11,116 bases of DNA from Bacteroidia bacterium (GCA_019454865.1 JACFNJ010000065.1:339-11454), one strand, 5' to 3'. Shown: positions 1 through 8,004, numbered from the stretch's first letter. A program made the numbers and translations. Notes: generated by a model not told the origin, from the letters alone.

Positions 1-1
1 C

Positions 2-1087
2 ATTAACAAACAATATGCACACGAAGCTGCTATATACATTGCAGATGAATATAAAGTAAACAGTAAATTTACTGTAAATGCCGGATTGCGCGGAGTATTA
101 TTTACCCAAGTAGGACCTTACACAGAAGTAATTTTTGATGATAATAATGTAGAGATAGGAAAAGGAAAATCATACGGAAGTGGCGAGCCTATAAAAACGT
201 ACATTGGACTTGAGCCACGTATAGCAGCAACATATTTGCTCAATAGCAACTCATCTATTAAAGCATCATTTACAAGAGGAAATCAATTTTTACATTTAGC
301 AACTACAAGTGGAGCACAATTCCCTGCCGATTTATGGGTTCCATCATCAAGCATTGTAAAGCCACAACAAGCCAACCAATATGCTATCGGTTTCTTCAAA
401 AACTTTCAAGAAAACTTATACGAAACTTCCATTGAAGCTTATTATAAGCCCATGTACAACCAAATTGAATTTAAACCCGGAGCTAATTTATTTTTTAATC
501 AAAACTTAGAACACGAAATGGTATTTGGCAATGGTTTATCCTACGGTGTTGAAGTATTTGGCAAAAAAAAATTTGGCAAAATAACCGGATGGATTGGTTA
601 CACATGGAGCAAAACCACTCGCCAGTTTGATGCATTAAATTATGGAAAACCATTTTATTTCAGATACGACAGAACACATGATATTAGCGTAGTTGCTACA
701 TACCAATTTAATAAAAAATGGAGCTCTACATTAGCATTTGTATATGGCACCGGAAATGCTGCCACATTACCTACTGGTAGGTATAGTTACATGGTAGGAT
801 TTGATATTGCAAAGAATGAACCTACACTTACATTCATTGATTTGTATGATAAAATAAATGATTACCGTTTGCCTGCATATCATCGGTTAGATATTGCAGC
901 CACATACATTAACAAACAAACGGAAAAATTTGAATCCTCATGGACATTTAGTATTTATAATGTTTACAACAGAGCAAATCCTTACTTTATATACTTTGAA
1001 CCTGACTTGGAAAGTAAAAGTGTAAAAGCATACATGGTATATTTATTTCCAATTTTGCCTTCTGTTTCATGGAATTTTAAATTTTAA
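2..1087 (+). CDS. TonB-dependent outer-membrane receptor, C-terminal beta-barrel part (5' end outside window)
   Basis: The reading frame is open from the first bases, so this is the last 361 residues of a larger protein; a TTG at 86 is internal and not a start. The translation shows what barrel ends of Bacteroidota TonB-dependent receptors show: alternating aromatic and polar strands, an early 'YIADEYKVNSKFTVNAGLR' segment (an extracellular loop-strand hallmark of this family), 'PQQANQYAIGFFKNF' and 'SIEAYYKPMYNQIEFKPG', and an aromatic C-terminus ending in Trp-Asn-Phe-Lys-Phe as a BAM-recognised last strand. Such receptors import large substrates across the outer membrane using TonB energy. 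The plug and any N-terminal carboxypeptidase-like domain would lie upstream, outside the window. The lipoprotein gene 6 bp downstream is probably its partner. The substrate cannot be read from the sequence. The family call is strong. Confidence 0.9.
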   Translation: MNKQYAHEAAIYIADEYKVNSKFTVNAGLRGVLFTQVGPYTEVIFDDNNVEIGKGKSYGSGEPIKTYIGLEPRIAATYLLNSNSSIKASFTRGNQFLHLATTSGAQFPADLWVPSSSIVKPQQANQYAIGFFKNFQENLYETSIEAYYKPMYNQIEFKPGANLFFNQNLEHEMVFGNGLSYGVEVFGKKKFGKITGWIGYTWSKTTRQFDALNYGKPFYFRYDRTHDISVVATYQFNKKWSSTLAFVYGTGNAATLPTGRYSYMVGFDIAKNEPTLTFIDLYDKINDYRLPAYHRLDIAATYINKQTEKFESSWTFSIYNVYNRANPYFIYFEPDLESKSVKAYMVYLFPILPSVSWNFKF

Positions 1088-1093
1088 CCACAC

Positions 1094-1957
1094 ATGAAAA
1101 AAGAATATATACTCCTATCTTTATTAACTATTCTTTTCATAAGTTGTGAAAAAGAAATAACTGTTGATTTGCCCAAATCCAAATCCAGCCTTGTAGTAGA
1201 AGCAAGTATCAACCAACAGTTTTTAAACTTAAATTATGTTTACATCACACGTACATTAGATTATTTTAATCCGGATTTGAGCATGAACGGTGTAAAAAAT
1301 GCACTTGTATATATTACACCCGGACAAATAAATAATATGGATACCATTTGGGATGAATCGCAACGCATACAACTATATGACATTAGTACAATTCCGATAA
1401 TTGATAGTTTTTTAATTGGTATCTCAGGCATCTATTACAATCCATTATTAATACCACAAGCAGGCATACCTTACAAGTTAGATATTGAAGCCGATGGAGA
1501 GAAGGTATTTGGTGTTACTTCTATCCCTAACCCTGTACCTATTGATACGGTATATTGGAAACAAATAATTAATGACAATGATACCGGTATGGTTTTCACA
1601 TTTGAATACACTGACCCAATAGAACAAAACAATTATCGCTTGGCGGTGTATAATGGTTCAAGTCCATTTTTACTTGGGTGGGGTTCTGCAAGCTTTTATC
1701 GAACATTTGATGATGCATTACTTAATGGTATAAAAAGACCATATACATTTTTATCTCCGTTTAAATATGGCGATACATTAAGCATATACTTAAATTCAAT
1801 TGGCAGAAAAGAATATTTATTTTGGGAATCGTATGTAAAAGCGGCAAATAATGGTGGCCCTTTTTCTACTCCGGTAACAGTAAAATCAACACTTAGTGGA
1901 GCCATAGGCACATTTACCGGATACGGCACAAGCTATAAAAGAGTTATTCTTAAATAA
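1094..1957 (+). CDS. DUF4249-family lipoprotein
   Basis: This is a 287-residue protein with a short basic start (MKKE), a hydrophobic stretch and a lipobox ending in Ile-Ser-Cys, with Cys18 as the lipidation site. The mature protein begins CEKEITVDLP. That start, followed by a 'SSLVVEASINQ' strand, is the typical opening of DUF4249 proteins, which in Bacteroidota are usually encoded directly behind a TonB-dependent receptor, as here. The ATG lies 6 bp after the receptor stop, so the two are almost certainly co-transcribed. The predicted place is the outer membrane, as a beta-rich lipoprotein. The biochemical function of the family is not known; a substrate-binding or accessory role for the neighbouring receptor is inference from the pairing. 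No Shine-Dalgarno is visible, as usual in this phylum. Confidence 0.85.
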   Translation: MKKEYILLSLLTILFISCEKEITVDLPKSKSSLVVEASINQQFLNLNYVYITRTLDYFNPDLSMNGVKNALVYITPGQINNMDTIWDESQRIQLYDISTIPIIDSFLIGISGIYYNPLLIPQAGIPYKLDIEADGEKVFGVTSIPNPVPIDTVYWKQIINDNDTGMVFTFEYTDPIEQNNYRLAVYNGSSPFLLGWGSASFYRTFDDALLNGIKRPYTFLSPFKYGDTLSIYLNSIGRKEYLFWESYVKAANNGGPFSTPVTVKSTLSGAIGTFTGYGTSYKRVILK

Positions 1958-1975
1958 GTTTTTTTATAAAAAAAC
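1958..1975 (+). terminator. A/T-only perfect palindrome just after the DUF4249 gene, possible weak terminator
   Basis: Directly after the stop codon lies G, seven T, A, T, seven A, C, a perfect 18-bp palindrome. It has no GC core, so as a hairpin it would be weak. Its position, at the end of an operon and before a separately transcribed tRNA, is the only argument for a termination role. Confidence 0.25.
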
Positions 1976-1999
1976 AATCGTAAGAAATCAAATAAAGAA

Positions 2000-2028
2000 T
2001 TGTCAATTAGCAAATTTGAATTAAATTG
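2000..2028 (+). promoter_or_regulatory. Likely promoter of the tRNA-Ser gene (Bacteroidota-type)
   Basis: TTG at 2000-2002 and TAAATTG at 2022-2028 are separated by 19 bp. This resembles the Bacteroidota primary sigma pattern (TTTG near -33, TAnnTTTG near -7, spacing about 19-20), with one T fewer in the -7 element. It would start transcription near 2034, about 11 nt before the tRNA. The assignment rests on pattern matching only. Confidence 0.45.
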
Positions 2029-2045
2029 CGCACCCAAATTTATCC

Positions 2046-2132
2046 GGAGAGGTGTCCGAGTGGTTGAAGGAGCAAGCCTGGAAAGTTTGTATATCCGCAA
2101 GGGTATCGAGGGTTCGAATCCCTCTCTCTCCG
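2046..2132 (+). tRNA. tRNA-Ser (anticodon GGA)
   Basis: The gene is 87 nt and folds as a class II tRNA. The acceptor stem GGAGAGG (2046-2052) pairs with TCTCTCC (2125-2131), with one G-U at the last pair, and the discriminator base is G2132, as expected for serine. The anticodon stem 2073-2077/2085-2089 carries the loop CTGGAAA with GGA at 2080-2082. A long variable arm (about 2091-2106, loop GCAA) marks it as a serine-type tRNA. The T arm is GAGGG-TTCGAAT-CCCTC (2108-2124). The 3' CCA is not encoded. It reads UCC and UCU codons. Confidence 0.97.
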
Positions 2133-2181
2133 CATAGTATATATAATTGTGTGTATTAGTTTTGCAACATGATTATTTATA

Positions 2182-2661
2182 CTACTCTAACATTGCTTTA
2201 ACCTTATTTTCTAATTCTTCAAAGGTAAGTTCGCCTTCAGTAAAATCTTCTTTTCCGTTACTGCCATTATACATCCATGTTGCCGGAATTGCACCAGTCC
2301 AATCTTTATTTACTTTGCTTATCCAAAGGTCGGCATCTACTTCATTTATATACAATACTTGCAGCTTTATTCCATTATTTTTAATAAAATCAGGCACACG
2401 CTTAGTCATATCTCTACGCATATCATTACTTACTAAAATTACTTTCACATTTTTACCTGCATAAGCATCTGCAATTTTTTGAAAATAGGGCAACTCATTT
2501 ACACAAGGTTTGCACCAAGTAGCCCAAAAATTTACTACATACAAAGTATCGGAAGTATTACTTCTTAATTCGTTAGCCCATTCTCTTGAAACTGCTGTTA
2601 TTTGGGCTTTTAAAGTATATGTTAAAATTAACACTATGACAAGCAATCCATATTTTTTCAT
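2182..2661 (-). CDS. Secreted TlpA/ResA-like thioredoxin-fold protein
   Basis: I take the ATG at 2661 as the start (159 residues); a TTG one codon earlier is less likely. Residues 1-19 form a signal peptide (MKKYG, a hydrophobic core, then TLKA-Q as a probable signal peptidase I site), so the protein acts outside the cytoplasm. The thioredoxin fold follows: 'YVVNFWATWCKPC' holds the redox pair Cys50 and Cys53 in a WCKPC motif typical of TlpA/ResA proteins, and 'AIPAT' holds the conserved cis-Pro at about 126. Members of this family reduce or exchange disulfides in envelope proteins, for example during cytochrome c maturation or envelope repair; the partner here is unknown. It lies 51 bp behind the YihY-like gene on the same strand. 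TACTTTTG (TAnnTTTG-type -7 element) sits just upstream of the ATG, so it may also have its own promoter with a very short leader. Confidence 0.88.
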   Translation of the reverse strand: MKKYGLLVIVLILTYTLKAQITAVSREWANELRSNTSDTLYVVNFWATWCKPCVNELPYFQKIADAYAGKNVKVILVSNDMRRDMTKRVPDFIKNNGIKLQVLYINEVDADLWISKVNKDWTGAIPATWMYNGSNGKEDFTEGELTFEELENKVKAMLE

Positions 2662-2712
2662 CAATCAAAAGTACAAATTTTAAATATGCTTTGCGTTACA
2701 TATGTTACACAA

Positions 2713-3702
2713 CTACGTTTTACTATCCAATACTTTTATCTTATTAGGTGCTATGGTCTGATTCAATTTATTCTCGATTACAGCCTTATCAATAGCTACA
2801 TTAAACTCATATCCTAACAACAAAATATACGTGTTAAAATAAATCAACAACAAAATAAATATTAGCACCCCTATAGAACCATAAATTTTATTGTATGTGT
2901 TAAAAATATTGATATATGTTGAGAAACCAAGTGTAGTAATAATAATGGACACACTTGCAAATATTGAACCCGGTGTAAAAAATTTCCACTCCTTATTACT
3001 ATTAGGTGCTAAATAATAAATAAGGCTTACAAAAAATAAAATTAATACCGAAACAATACTAAGATTTAAAATAAACAATAATGCCGGAGTAACTTTTGAC
3101 GGGAAGTAAGCAAGTTTATCCAAATACTTTATGGTAAAATTTCCTATTGTAAGTAACCCTACAGCTATTAACAAAGAAATAGAAACAACTATTGCCAATA
3201 TAATTGCAACAATTCTTTTCTTCCAATACGAACGGGTTTCTTTTTTCTGACCAACTTTGTTAAAAGCATTCATTAACGACACAAATCCATTGGTGCTAAA
3301 ATAAATTGCTGTTACAAAACCAATGGATAATAATCCGGAATGTTGTGTTTTTAAAATATCTAATAAGGTATTGTGTACAGCATTAAAAGCCACATCGGGC
3401 AACAAATTCTCAAAAAAAAGCATAATCCTTTCGTGCATGTTTTTTATAGGCAAGTATGCTATGAGAGTAAAAACAAAAATGATGGAAGGAAACAATGCCA
3501 TAAAAAATGAAAAGGACAACGAGGTAGAGCGTAAACGTAAATCCTTTGCATCAACCCACCGCCAATAAAAATCCAAAACATTGTACCAACTGATGCCGGA
3601 ATAATTTAAAAATTGCTTTTGTTTGGTGTAGGCAATAATTTGTTTTACTCGTATTAAACGAAGAATAATTCGTAAAAAAATATTTCTTTCTTTACCTGCC
3701 AT
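2713..3702 (-). CDS. YihY/BrkB family inner-membrane protein
   Basis: The open frame extends upstream to 3795, but that part overlaps the thioesterase gene out of frame. The ATG at 3702 (MAGKERN) leaves a tidy 10-bp gap and gives 329 residues, near the usual family length. After a basic N-terminal segment come about six membrane spans, at roughly residues 64-84, 122-142, 163-187, 206-231, 244-262 and 274-300. The last span begins with the family hallmark 'YGSIGVLIFILLLIYFNTY' and ends 'LLLGYEFN'. The family was once mis-annotated as ribonuclease BN; that activity belongs to another protein. No transport substrate is established for the family, so only an integral membrane protein, possibly a transporter, can be claimed. 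It probably shares a transcript with the thioesterase and lhgO upstream. Confidence 0.9.
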   Translation of the reverse strand: MAGKERNIFLRIILRLIRVKQIIAYTKQKQFLNYSGISWYNVLDFYWRWVDAKDLRLRSTSLSFSFFMALFPSIIFVFTLIAYLPIKNMHERIMLFFENLLPDVAFNAVHNTLLDILKTQHSGLLSIGFVTAIYFSTNGFVSLMNAFNKVGQKKETRSYWKKRIVAIILAIVVSISLLIAVGLLTIGNFTIKYLDKLAYFPSKVTPALLFILNLSIVSVLILFFVSLIYYLAPNSNKEWKFFTPGSIFASVSIIITTLGFSTYINIFNTYNKIYGSIGVLIFILLLIYFNTYILLLGYEFNVAIDKAVIENKLNQTIAPNKIKVLDSKT

Positions 3703-3712
3703 TAACAGATTC

Positions 3713-4129
3713 TTACTTTTCGTTTTTAAAATAAGGAGCAAACTTTTCAAGCAACAAGTTTGGGCAACGTACAATTCTATTTGTGCTTTTATCAATAAAT
3801 GCTAATACACTTTGTCCGGTACACAACACCTCCCCTACTTCGTTTGTTGCAATATAATCTATTACAGTTTTAGCGGTTGGCAATACCGGAAATGTTGCTT
3901 GTAAAGAAAGTAAATCATCATACTTTGCTGATTTTTTGTAATTCATACTTAACGACACAACAGGCATCATAATTCCACTATCTTCCAATGAACGATAAGT
4001 TACTCCTAACTTACGCAATGCTTCAGTTCGGGCTATTTCAAAATACAATGCATAATTACCATGATAAACCACACCCATTTGGTCAGTTTCTCCGTATCGT
4101 ACGCGTATTTGTGTAGTTGCACTGTACAT
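3713..4129 (-). CDS. Acyl-CoA thioesterase, hotdog fold (YbgC/4HBT type)
   Basis: This 138-residue protein has the length and motif of single-domain hotdog thioesterases of the 4-hydroxybenzoyl-CoA thioesterase/YbgC group. The active-site segment is 'RYGETDQMGVVYHGNYALYF', with catalytic Asp16 followed by the Gly-Val-Val-Tyr-His-Gly-Asn-Tyr stretch that caps the helix. Such enzymes hydrolyse acyl-CoA or acyl-ACP thioesters in the cytoplasm; chain length and true substrate are not readable from sequence. The gene starts 2 bp after the stop of lhgO and ends 10 bp before the YihY-like gene, which suggests translational coupling within one operon. A link with 2-hydroxyglutarate metabolism is only suggested by this neighbourhood. 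The Tol-Pal association known for YbgC in Proteobacteria should not be assumed, because no tol genes are nearby. Confidence 0.9.
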   Translation of the reverse strand: MYSATTQIRVRYGETDQMGVVYHGNYALYFEIARTEALRKLGVTYRSLEDSGIMMPVVSLSMNYKKSAKYDDLLSLQATFPVLPTAKTVIDYIATNEVGEVLCTGQSVLAFIDKSTNRIVRCPNLLLEKFAPYFKNEK

Positions 4130-4131
4130 GA

Positions 4132-5328
4132 TTAATTTTTTAATGCCAAATCAGCAATAGTTTTTCCAATACTTAACGATGATGTAGCTGCCGGAGACGG
4201 TGCATTAAGTACATGTATTGCATTTGGTTTTTCTATAATTTTAAAATCATCCAACAGCCCTCCGGTTCTGTCGCAGGCTTGTGCTCTTACTCCTGATTCG
4301 GCTGGTAGTAAATCATCCTCCTGCACATCGGGTATTAATCGTTGTAGTGCCTTAGTAAAGGCTGCTTTACTAAACGAACGATAGAATTCACCCAATCCTG
4401 TTTTCCAATATTTGGCTGCAACTTTTTGGAAACCTGGCCATGTAAGCGATTCAAACATTTCAACTAAATCCACATCGCTTTTATGATACCCTTCACGTTT
4501 AAATGCAAATACTGCATTTGGTCCTGCCTCTACATTTCCATCAATCATTCGTGTAAAATGAACCCCAAGAAATGGGAAGTTAGGGTCGGGAACTGGATAA
4601 ATTAAATTGTTTACTAAATTTCGTTTTTCAGGTCGAAGCATATAATACTCACCCCTAAAAGGTATAATTCTTGTATCAGTATCTTCACCTGCCATCTCAG
4701 CAACCTTATCGCAATACAATCCTGCACAATTAATAATTTTTTTGGTATCAAATGAGTTAGAAATGGTTTCAACTGTCGAGATAGTTTCATCGCTGTGAAT
4801 TTTTGTAACAGCATTATTTAAGAAAATTTTACCTCCTGCATTTTGAATAAGTTCAGCTAATTTTTCACACACTTCGGTATAATCAATAATACCGGTATAT
4901 GGTACATGTATTGCCTTTACACCTGTTAAATGTGGTTCGTAATCGGCTATTTGCTCCTTAGCCACATACTTTATTTCCGATAATCCATTTTCTTTTCCTC
5001 GCTGGTATAATTTTTCCAATTCCGTTAGCTCTGTATTATCAACAGCAACTATCAATTTGCCACATAGGTCAAATTGTATGTTGTGAGTTCTACAAAAATC
5101 TATCAATAGGTTGTATCCGTTTATACAATTTTGAGCCTTCAAACTTCCGGGTTTATAATAAATACCGGAATGAATAACACCACTGTTGTGTCCGGTTTGA
5201 TGTGCTGCAACTGTACCCTCTTTTTCAACTATAGCAACTCGCAACTTGGGATTTAATTGCAATAAATGATATGCACTGGATAATCCCACAATGCCACCAC
5301 CTATAATCACGTAATCGTATGTAATCAT
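4132..5328 (-). CDS. lhgO: L-2-hydroxyglutarate oxidase/dehydrogenase (FAD-dependent)
   Basis: This 398-residue flavoprotein belongs to the DAO family. Residues 5-15 (DYVIIGGGIVG) form the Rossmann GxGxxG FAD-binding motif, with Glu35 at the end of the second strand for the ribose. The stretch at about 43-64 (HQTGHNSGVIHSGIYY, then KPGSLK) is the signature that separates LhgO/L2HGDH from glycerol-3-phosphate dehydrogenases and other DAO members. A C-terminal 'APSPAATSSLSIG' completes the flavin site. The reaction is oxidation of L-2-hydroxyglutarate to 2-oxoglutarate, with electrons passed to quinone or oxygen; in most organisms this is metabolite repair of a by-product of malate dehydrogenase side activity. 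It heads a minus-strand gene set and is divergent from murB; the 120-bp region between them should hold both promoters, but I could not pick out a convincing one. Full length, no defects seen. Confidence 0.93.
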   Translation of the reverse strand: MITYDYVIIGGGIVGLSSAYHLLQLNPKLRVAIVEKEGTVAAHQTGHNSGVIHSGIYYKPGSLKAQNCINGYNLLIDFCRTHNIQFDLCGKLIVAVDNTELTELEKLYQRGKENGLSEIKYVAKEQIADYEPHLTGVKAIHVPYTGIIDYTEVCEKLAELIQNAGGKIFLNNAVTKIHSDETISTVETISNSFDTKKIINCAGLYCDKVAEMAGEDTDTRIIPFRGEYYMLRPEKRNLVNNLIYPVPDPNFPFLGVHFTRMIDGNVEAGPNAVFAFKREGYHKSDVDLVEMFESLTWPGFQKVAAKYWKTGLGEFYRSFSKAAFTKALQRLIPDVQEDDLLPAESGVRAQACDRTGGLLDDFKIIEKPNAIHVLNAPSPAATSSLSIGKTIADLALKN

Positions 5329-5448
5329 GGTGCAAATAAAAAAAACAAACCAAGCAAACCCAAGTATTTAAAACATCTTTCAAAATATTTATCCAAAATC
5401 AATTATAGCCTATTGTATTTTAGAACTCTTTTACTTACTTGCTCACCA

Positions 5449-6465
5449 ATGAATATCCAACAGAATATATCATTAAAACCTTACAACACATTCGGAATTG
5501 AAGCTAAAGCCAAAGAGTTTGTAGTGATAAACTCACTTGAAGAACTCAGTATATTATGTGCTGCTTTTAATTTGAGTGAACGCAAAATTCTGATTTTAGG
5601 TGGTGGAAGCAATGTGCTACTTACCCAAGATTTTGACGGTATGGTAATAAAGATAAATATTAAGGGTATTGAAATTATAAAAGAAACAAATGAGCATGTG
5701 TGGGTAAAAGCAATGGCGGGTGAAGTATGGCATGAGTTTGTAATGTATTGTATTGATAAGAATTTAGCCGGATTAGAAAATCTAAGCCTTATACCGGGCT
5801 GTGTTGGTGCTGCACCTATGCAAAATATTGGTGCCTATGGCGCAGAAATTAAAAATACTTTTGAGAGTTTAGATGCTATTGAGATAGAAACAGCTGAAAT
5901 TAAAACCTTTTCAAATGTTGCATGTAAGTTTGGATATAGAGAAAGCATCTTTAAAAATGAAGCTAAAAATAAATATATCATCGCATCCGTTACATTTAAA
6001 CTGAATAAAAATCCGAACTTTAACACCTCGTATGGTGCTATACAACAAACATTAGAGAAACAAGGGATAAAAGAGCTTAATGTAAAAGTTATTAGCGATG
6101 CAGTAATTGCAATTCGTGAATCAAAATTACCTAACCCAAAAGAGCTTGGAAATGCCGGAAGTTTTTTTAAAAACCCTGAAATACCTCAAGCGCAATTTGA
6201 ATCCTTAAAACTACAATATCCGGATATTGTAGGCTATCCAACACAAAATGGAAACATAAAAATTGCTGCAGGATGGCTTATAGAGGCTTGCGGCTGGAAA
6301 GGAAAAATAGTAGGTAATACAGGCTCACATAAGCATCAGGCATTGGTACTTGTAAATTATGGAAACGCCACCGGAAGCGAAATAGTAAACCTTGCTATGG
6401 AAATACAAAAGAGTGTTAAAGCTAAATTTGGGATAACAATACAACCGGAAGTTAACATCATCTAA
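5449..6465 (+). CDS. murB: UDP-N-acetylenolpyruvoylglucosamine reductase (MurB, type I)
   Basis: I choose the ATG at 5449 (MNIQQNISLKPYNTFGIEA, 338 residues); the frame also allows a TTG at 5413, but the family begins at this 'L..yNTFgi' motif. MurB reduces UDP-GlcNAc-enolpyruvate to UDP-MurNAc with NADPH and FAD, the second committed step of peptidoglycan precursor synthesis, in the cytoplasm. 'ILGGGSNVLL' (about 48-57) and 'IPGCVGAAPMQNIGAYG' (about 115-131) bind FAD. 'GYRES' gives Tyr163 and Arg164, 'GNAGSFFKNP' gives the catalytic Ser238, and 'QPEV' near the end gives Glu334. These match the E. coli set (Arg159, Ser229, Glu325), and the Tyr loop places it in type I. It stands alone rather than in a mur cluster, divergent from lhgO and 120 bp before rlmD. 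Confidence 0.96.
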   Translation: MNIQQNISLKPYNTFGIEAKAKEFVVINSLEELSILCAAFNLSERKILILGGGSNVLLTQDFDGMVIKINIKGIEIIKETNEHVWVKAMAGEVWHEFVMYCIDKNLAGLENLSLIPGCVGAAPMQNIGAYGAEIKNTFESLDAIEIETAEIKTFSNVACKFGYRESIFKNEAKNKYIIASVTFKLNKNPNFNTSYGAIQQTLEKQGIKELNVKVISDAVIAIRESKLPNPKELGNAGSFFKNPEIPQAQFESLKLQYPDIVGYPTQNGNIKIAAGWLIEACGWKGKIVGNTGSHKHQALVLVNYGNATGSEIVNLAMEIQKSVKAKFGITIQPEVNII

Positions 6466-6480
6466 TTCATCCATAAATTA

Positions 6481-6497
6481 CATTTGTTCAACAAATG
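6481..6497. repeat. Perfect 8-bp dyad in the murB-rlmD gap
   Basis: CATTTGTT and AACAAATG flank a single C, an almost gapless inverted repeat 16 bp after the murB stop. It has no T tract behind it, so it looks more like a binding-site dyad than a terminator. TACATTTG (6478-6485), a TAnnTTTG-type -7 sequence, overlaps its left arm, which would fit a regulated promoter for rlmD, although I see no matching -33 element. Confidence 0.4.
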
Positions 6498-6544
6498 AAT
6501 ATATCGGAATTAAAATTTTACTTTTTAAACCAATAGCTTTAATT

Positions 6545-6566
6545 AAGAAATTTGTCTCAATTTCTT
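6545..6566 (+). promoter_or_regulatory. Inverted repeat in the probable rlmD leader
   Basis: AAGAAATT (6545-6552) and AATTTCTT (6559-6566) are perfect 8-bp arms around a 6-nt loop (TGTCTC), ending 19 bp before the rlmD ATG at 6586. In RNA it would form a modest hairpin close to the start codon; in DNA it could be an operator. The structure is seen directly; any role is a guess. Confidence 0.35.
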
Positions 6567-6585
6567 CGTGTATATTCGCGGCTTT

Positions 6586-8004
6586 ATGGGTAGAAAAAAA
6601 TTTATTCCTTATACAATTTCAAATTTTGAAATAACTGCTGCCGGAAGTGAGGGTATGGCATTGGGCAGATACGATGACAAAGTAATTTTTGTAGAGCAAG
6701 GAGTACCGGGTGATATTGTAAACATTCGAGTGTATCGCGACAAGAAATCATTTTGCTTAGCAACAATTCAAGAAATTATTAAACCAAGTGCTGATAGGGT
6801 AGATACTTTCTGTTCCCATTTTGGCATTTGTGGTGGTTGCAAATCACAACAAATAGCATATACAGCGCAATTACGCTTTAAGCAACAACAAGTTCATGAT
6901 GCTTTTGAAAGAATCGGAAAATTTCCATTCCCCGAAATACTACCCATTATTGGCAGCGAACAAACCACCTATTATCGCAACAAATGCGAATACAATTTTA
7001 TTGACAGAAAATGGGTAGAAAACAAAACAGATTTAGAAACCCTATCGCCAACAGAGCTAAAAGGCTTGGGGTATCATTTGCCCGGTAGGTTTGATAAAAT
7101 TTTTGATGTAGAACATTGCTACTTGCAACCTACATTAGCAAATGAAATACGCAATGCACTTCGTGATTTTTGTAAGGAAAATAATTTTGAATTTTTCAAC
7201 CCATACAGTCAAGAAGGATATATGCGAAATGTAATATTTCGTAATACCGATGCAGGCGAGTGGATGGTAATTTTAATTTTCAGAAAAGAAAATAAAGAGC
7301 ACAGAGAATTGATATTGGATTTTCTTTTGCAAAAATTCCCTGCCATTAAAGCCTTACTTTATGCAATAAACACTAAGCTTAACGATACCATTTATGATTT
7401 GGAAATTATACCTTATAAAAGCAATGACCACATCATTGAATGGCTTGAAGATTTACAATTTAAAATTGGACCCAAATCATTTTTTCAAACCAATACCAAA
7501 CAAACCCTTTCATTATACAGCAAAACCCGAGAGTTTGCCGGATTAACAGGCAATGAAACCGTATATGATTTATACACCGGAGTTGGCTCAATTGCATTGT
7601 TTGTATCAAAGTTTGCAAAAAAAGTAATTGGAATTGAAAGCGTAGAATCAGCAATACACGATGCTAAAATTAATATGGAATTGAATAATATTTCAAACAT
7701 ACAATTTTATGCAGGCGATATGAAAGCGGTGCTAACCGATGAATTTATGAATGAACATGGCAGTGCTGATGTAATTATTACCGACCCACCAAGAGCAGGA
7801 ATGCATTATGATGTAGTGCAAACAATTTTACGGGCAAAAGCTAAAAAAGTGGTATATGTTAGTTGCAATCCGGCTACACATGCGCGTGATATAGCACTAA
7901 TGGAGAAAGATTATACTGTAACCAAAGTGCAGCCGGTAGATATGTTCCCGCACACACACCATATTGAAAATATTGTACTATTAGAATTGAAACAAAATGG
8001 ATAA
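6586..8004 (+). CDS. rlmD: 23S rRNA (uracil-C5)-methyltransferase, RlmD type
   Basis: The ATG at 6586 (MGRKKFIPY, 472 residues) is preferred over an in-frame GTG at 6568, because Bacteroidota homologues begin with this basic start. An N-terminal TRAM RNA-binding domain covers about residues 10-66. The [4Fe-4S] ligands follow: Cys76, Cys82 and Cys85 in 'CSHFGICGGCKSQ', with Cys178 as the fourth. 'GPKSFFQTN' (about 295-303) and 'YDLYTGVGSIALF' (about 327-339) belong to the SAM-binding catalytic domain, 'DPPRAGMH' (400-407) lies at the active site, Cys427 in 'VSCNPATHARD' is the methylating nucleophile, and Glu461 near the end is the catalytic base. The family methylates C5 of a specific uracil (U1939 in E. 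coli 23S rRNA); RlmC or TrmA-like specificity cannot be fully excluded, but TRAM plus the cluster fits RlmD best. It overlaps the next gene by 8 bp. Confidence 0.93.
   Translation: MGRKKFIPYTISNFEITAAGSEGMALGRYDDKVIFVEQGVPGDIVNIRVYRDKKSFCLATIQEIIKPSADRVDTFCSHFGICGGCKSQQIAYTAQLRFKQQQVHDAFERIGKFPFPEILPIIGSEQTTYYRNKCEYNFIDRKWVENKTDLETLSPTELKGLGYHLPGRFDKIFDVEHCYLQPTLANEIRNALRDFCKENNFEFFNPYSQEGYMRNVIFRNTDAGEWMVILIFRKENKEHRELILDFLLQKFPAIKALLYAINTKLNDTIYDLEIIPYKSNDHIIEWLEDLQFKIGPKSFFQTNTKQTLSLYSKTREFAGLTGNETVYDLYTGVGSIALFVSKFAKKVIGIESVESAIHDAKINMELNNISNIQFYAGDMKAVLTDEFMNEHGSADVIITDPPRAGMHYDVVQTILRAKAKKVVYVSCNPATHARDIALMEKDYTVTKVQPVDMFPHTHHIENIVLLELKQNG

Noticed and set aside
2046..2132. tRNA-Ser as an attachment site for an integrated element
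   Set aside because: No integrase gene and no second copy of the tRNA 3' end were seen in the window; its neighbours on both sides are ordinary genes.
2147..2464. Plus-strand frame of 105 codons opposite the thioredoxin-like gene
   Set aside because: It lies wholly antisense to a gene with signal peptide and WCKPC motif, starts with a non-ATG codon and has no recognisable protein features.
3703..3795. Longer N-terminus for the YihY-like protein
   Set aside because: It would overlap the thioesterase gene out of frame, and the extra residues show no family similarity; the ATG at 3702 fits better.
5329..5448. Divergent promoters between lhgO and murB
   Set aside because: Promoters must exist here, but no pair of -33 and -7 elements with correct spacing could be picked out on either strand, so no site is reported.
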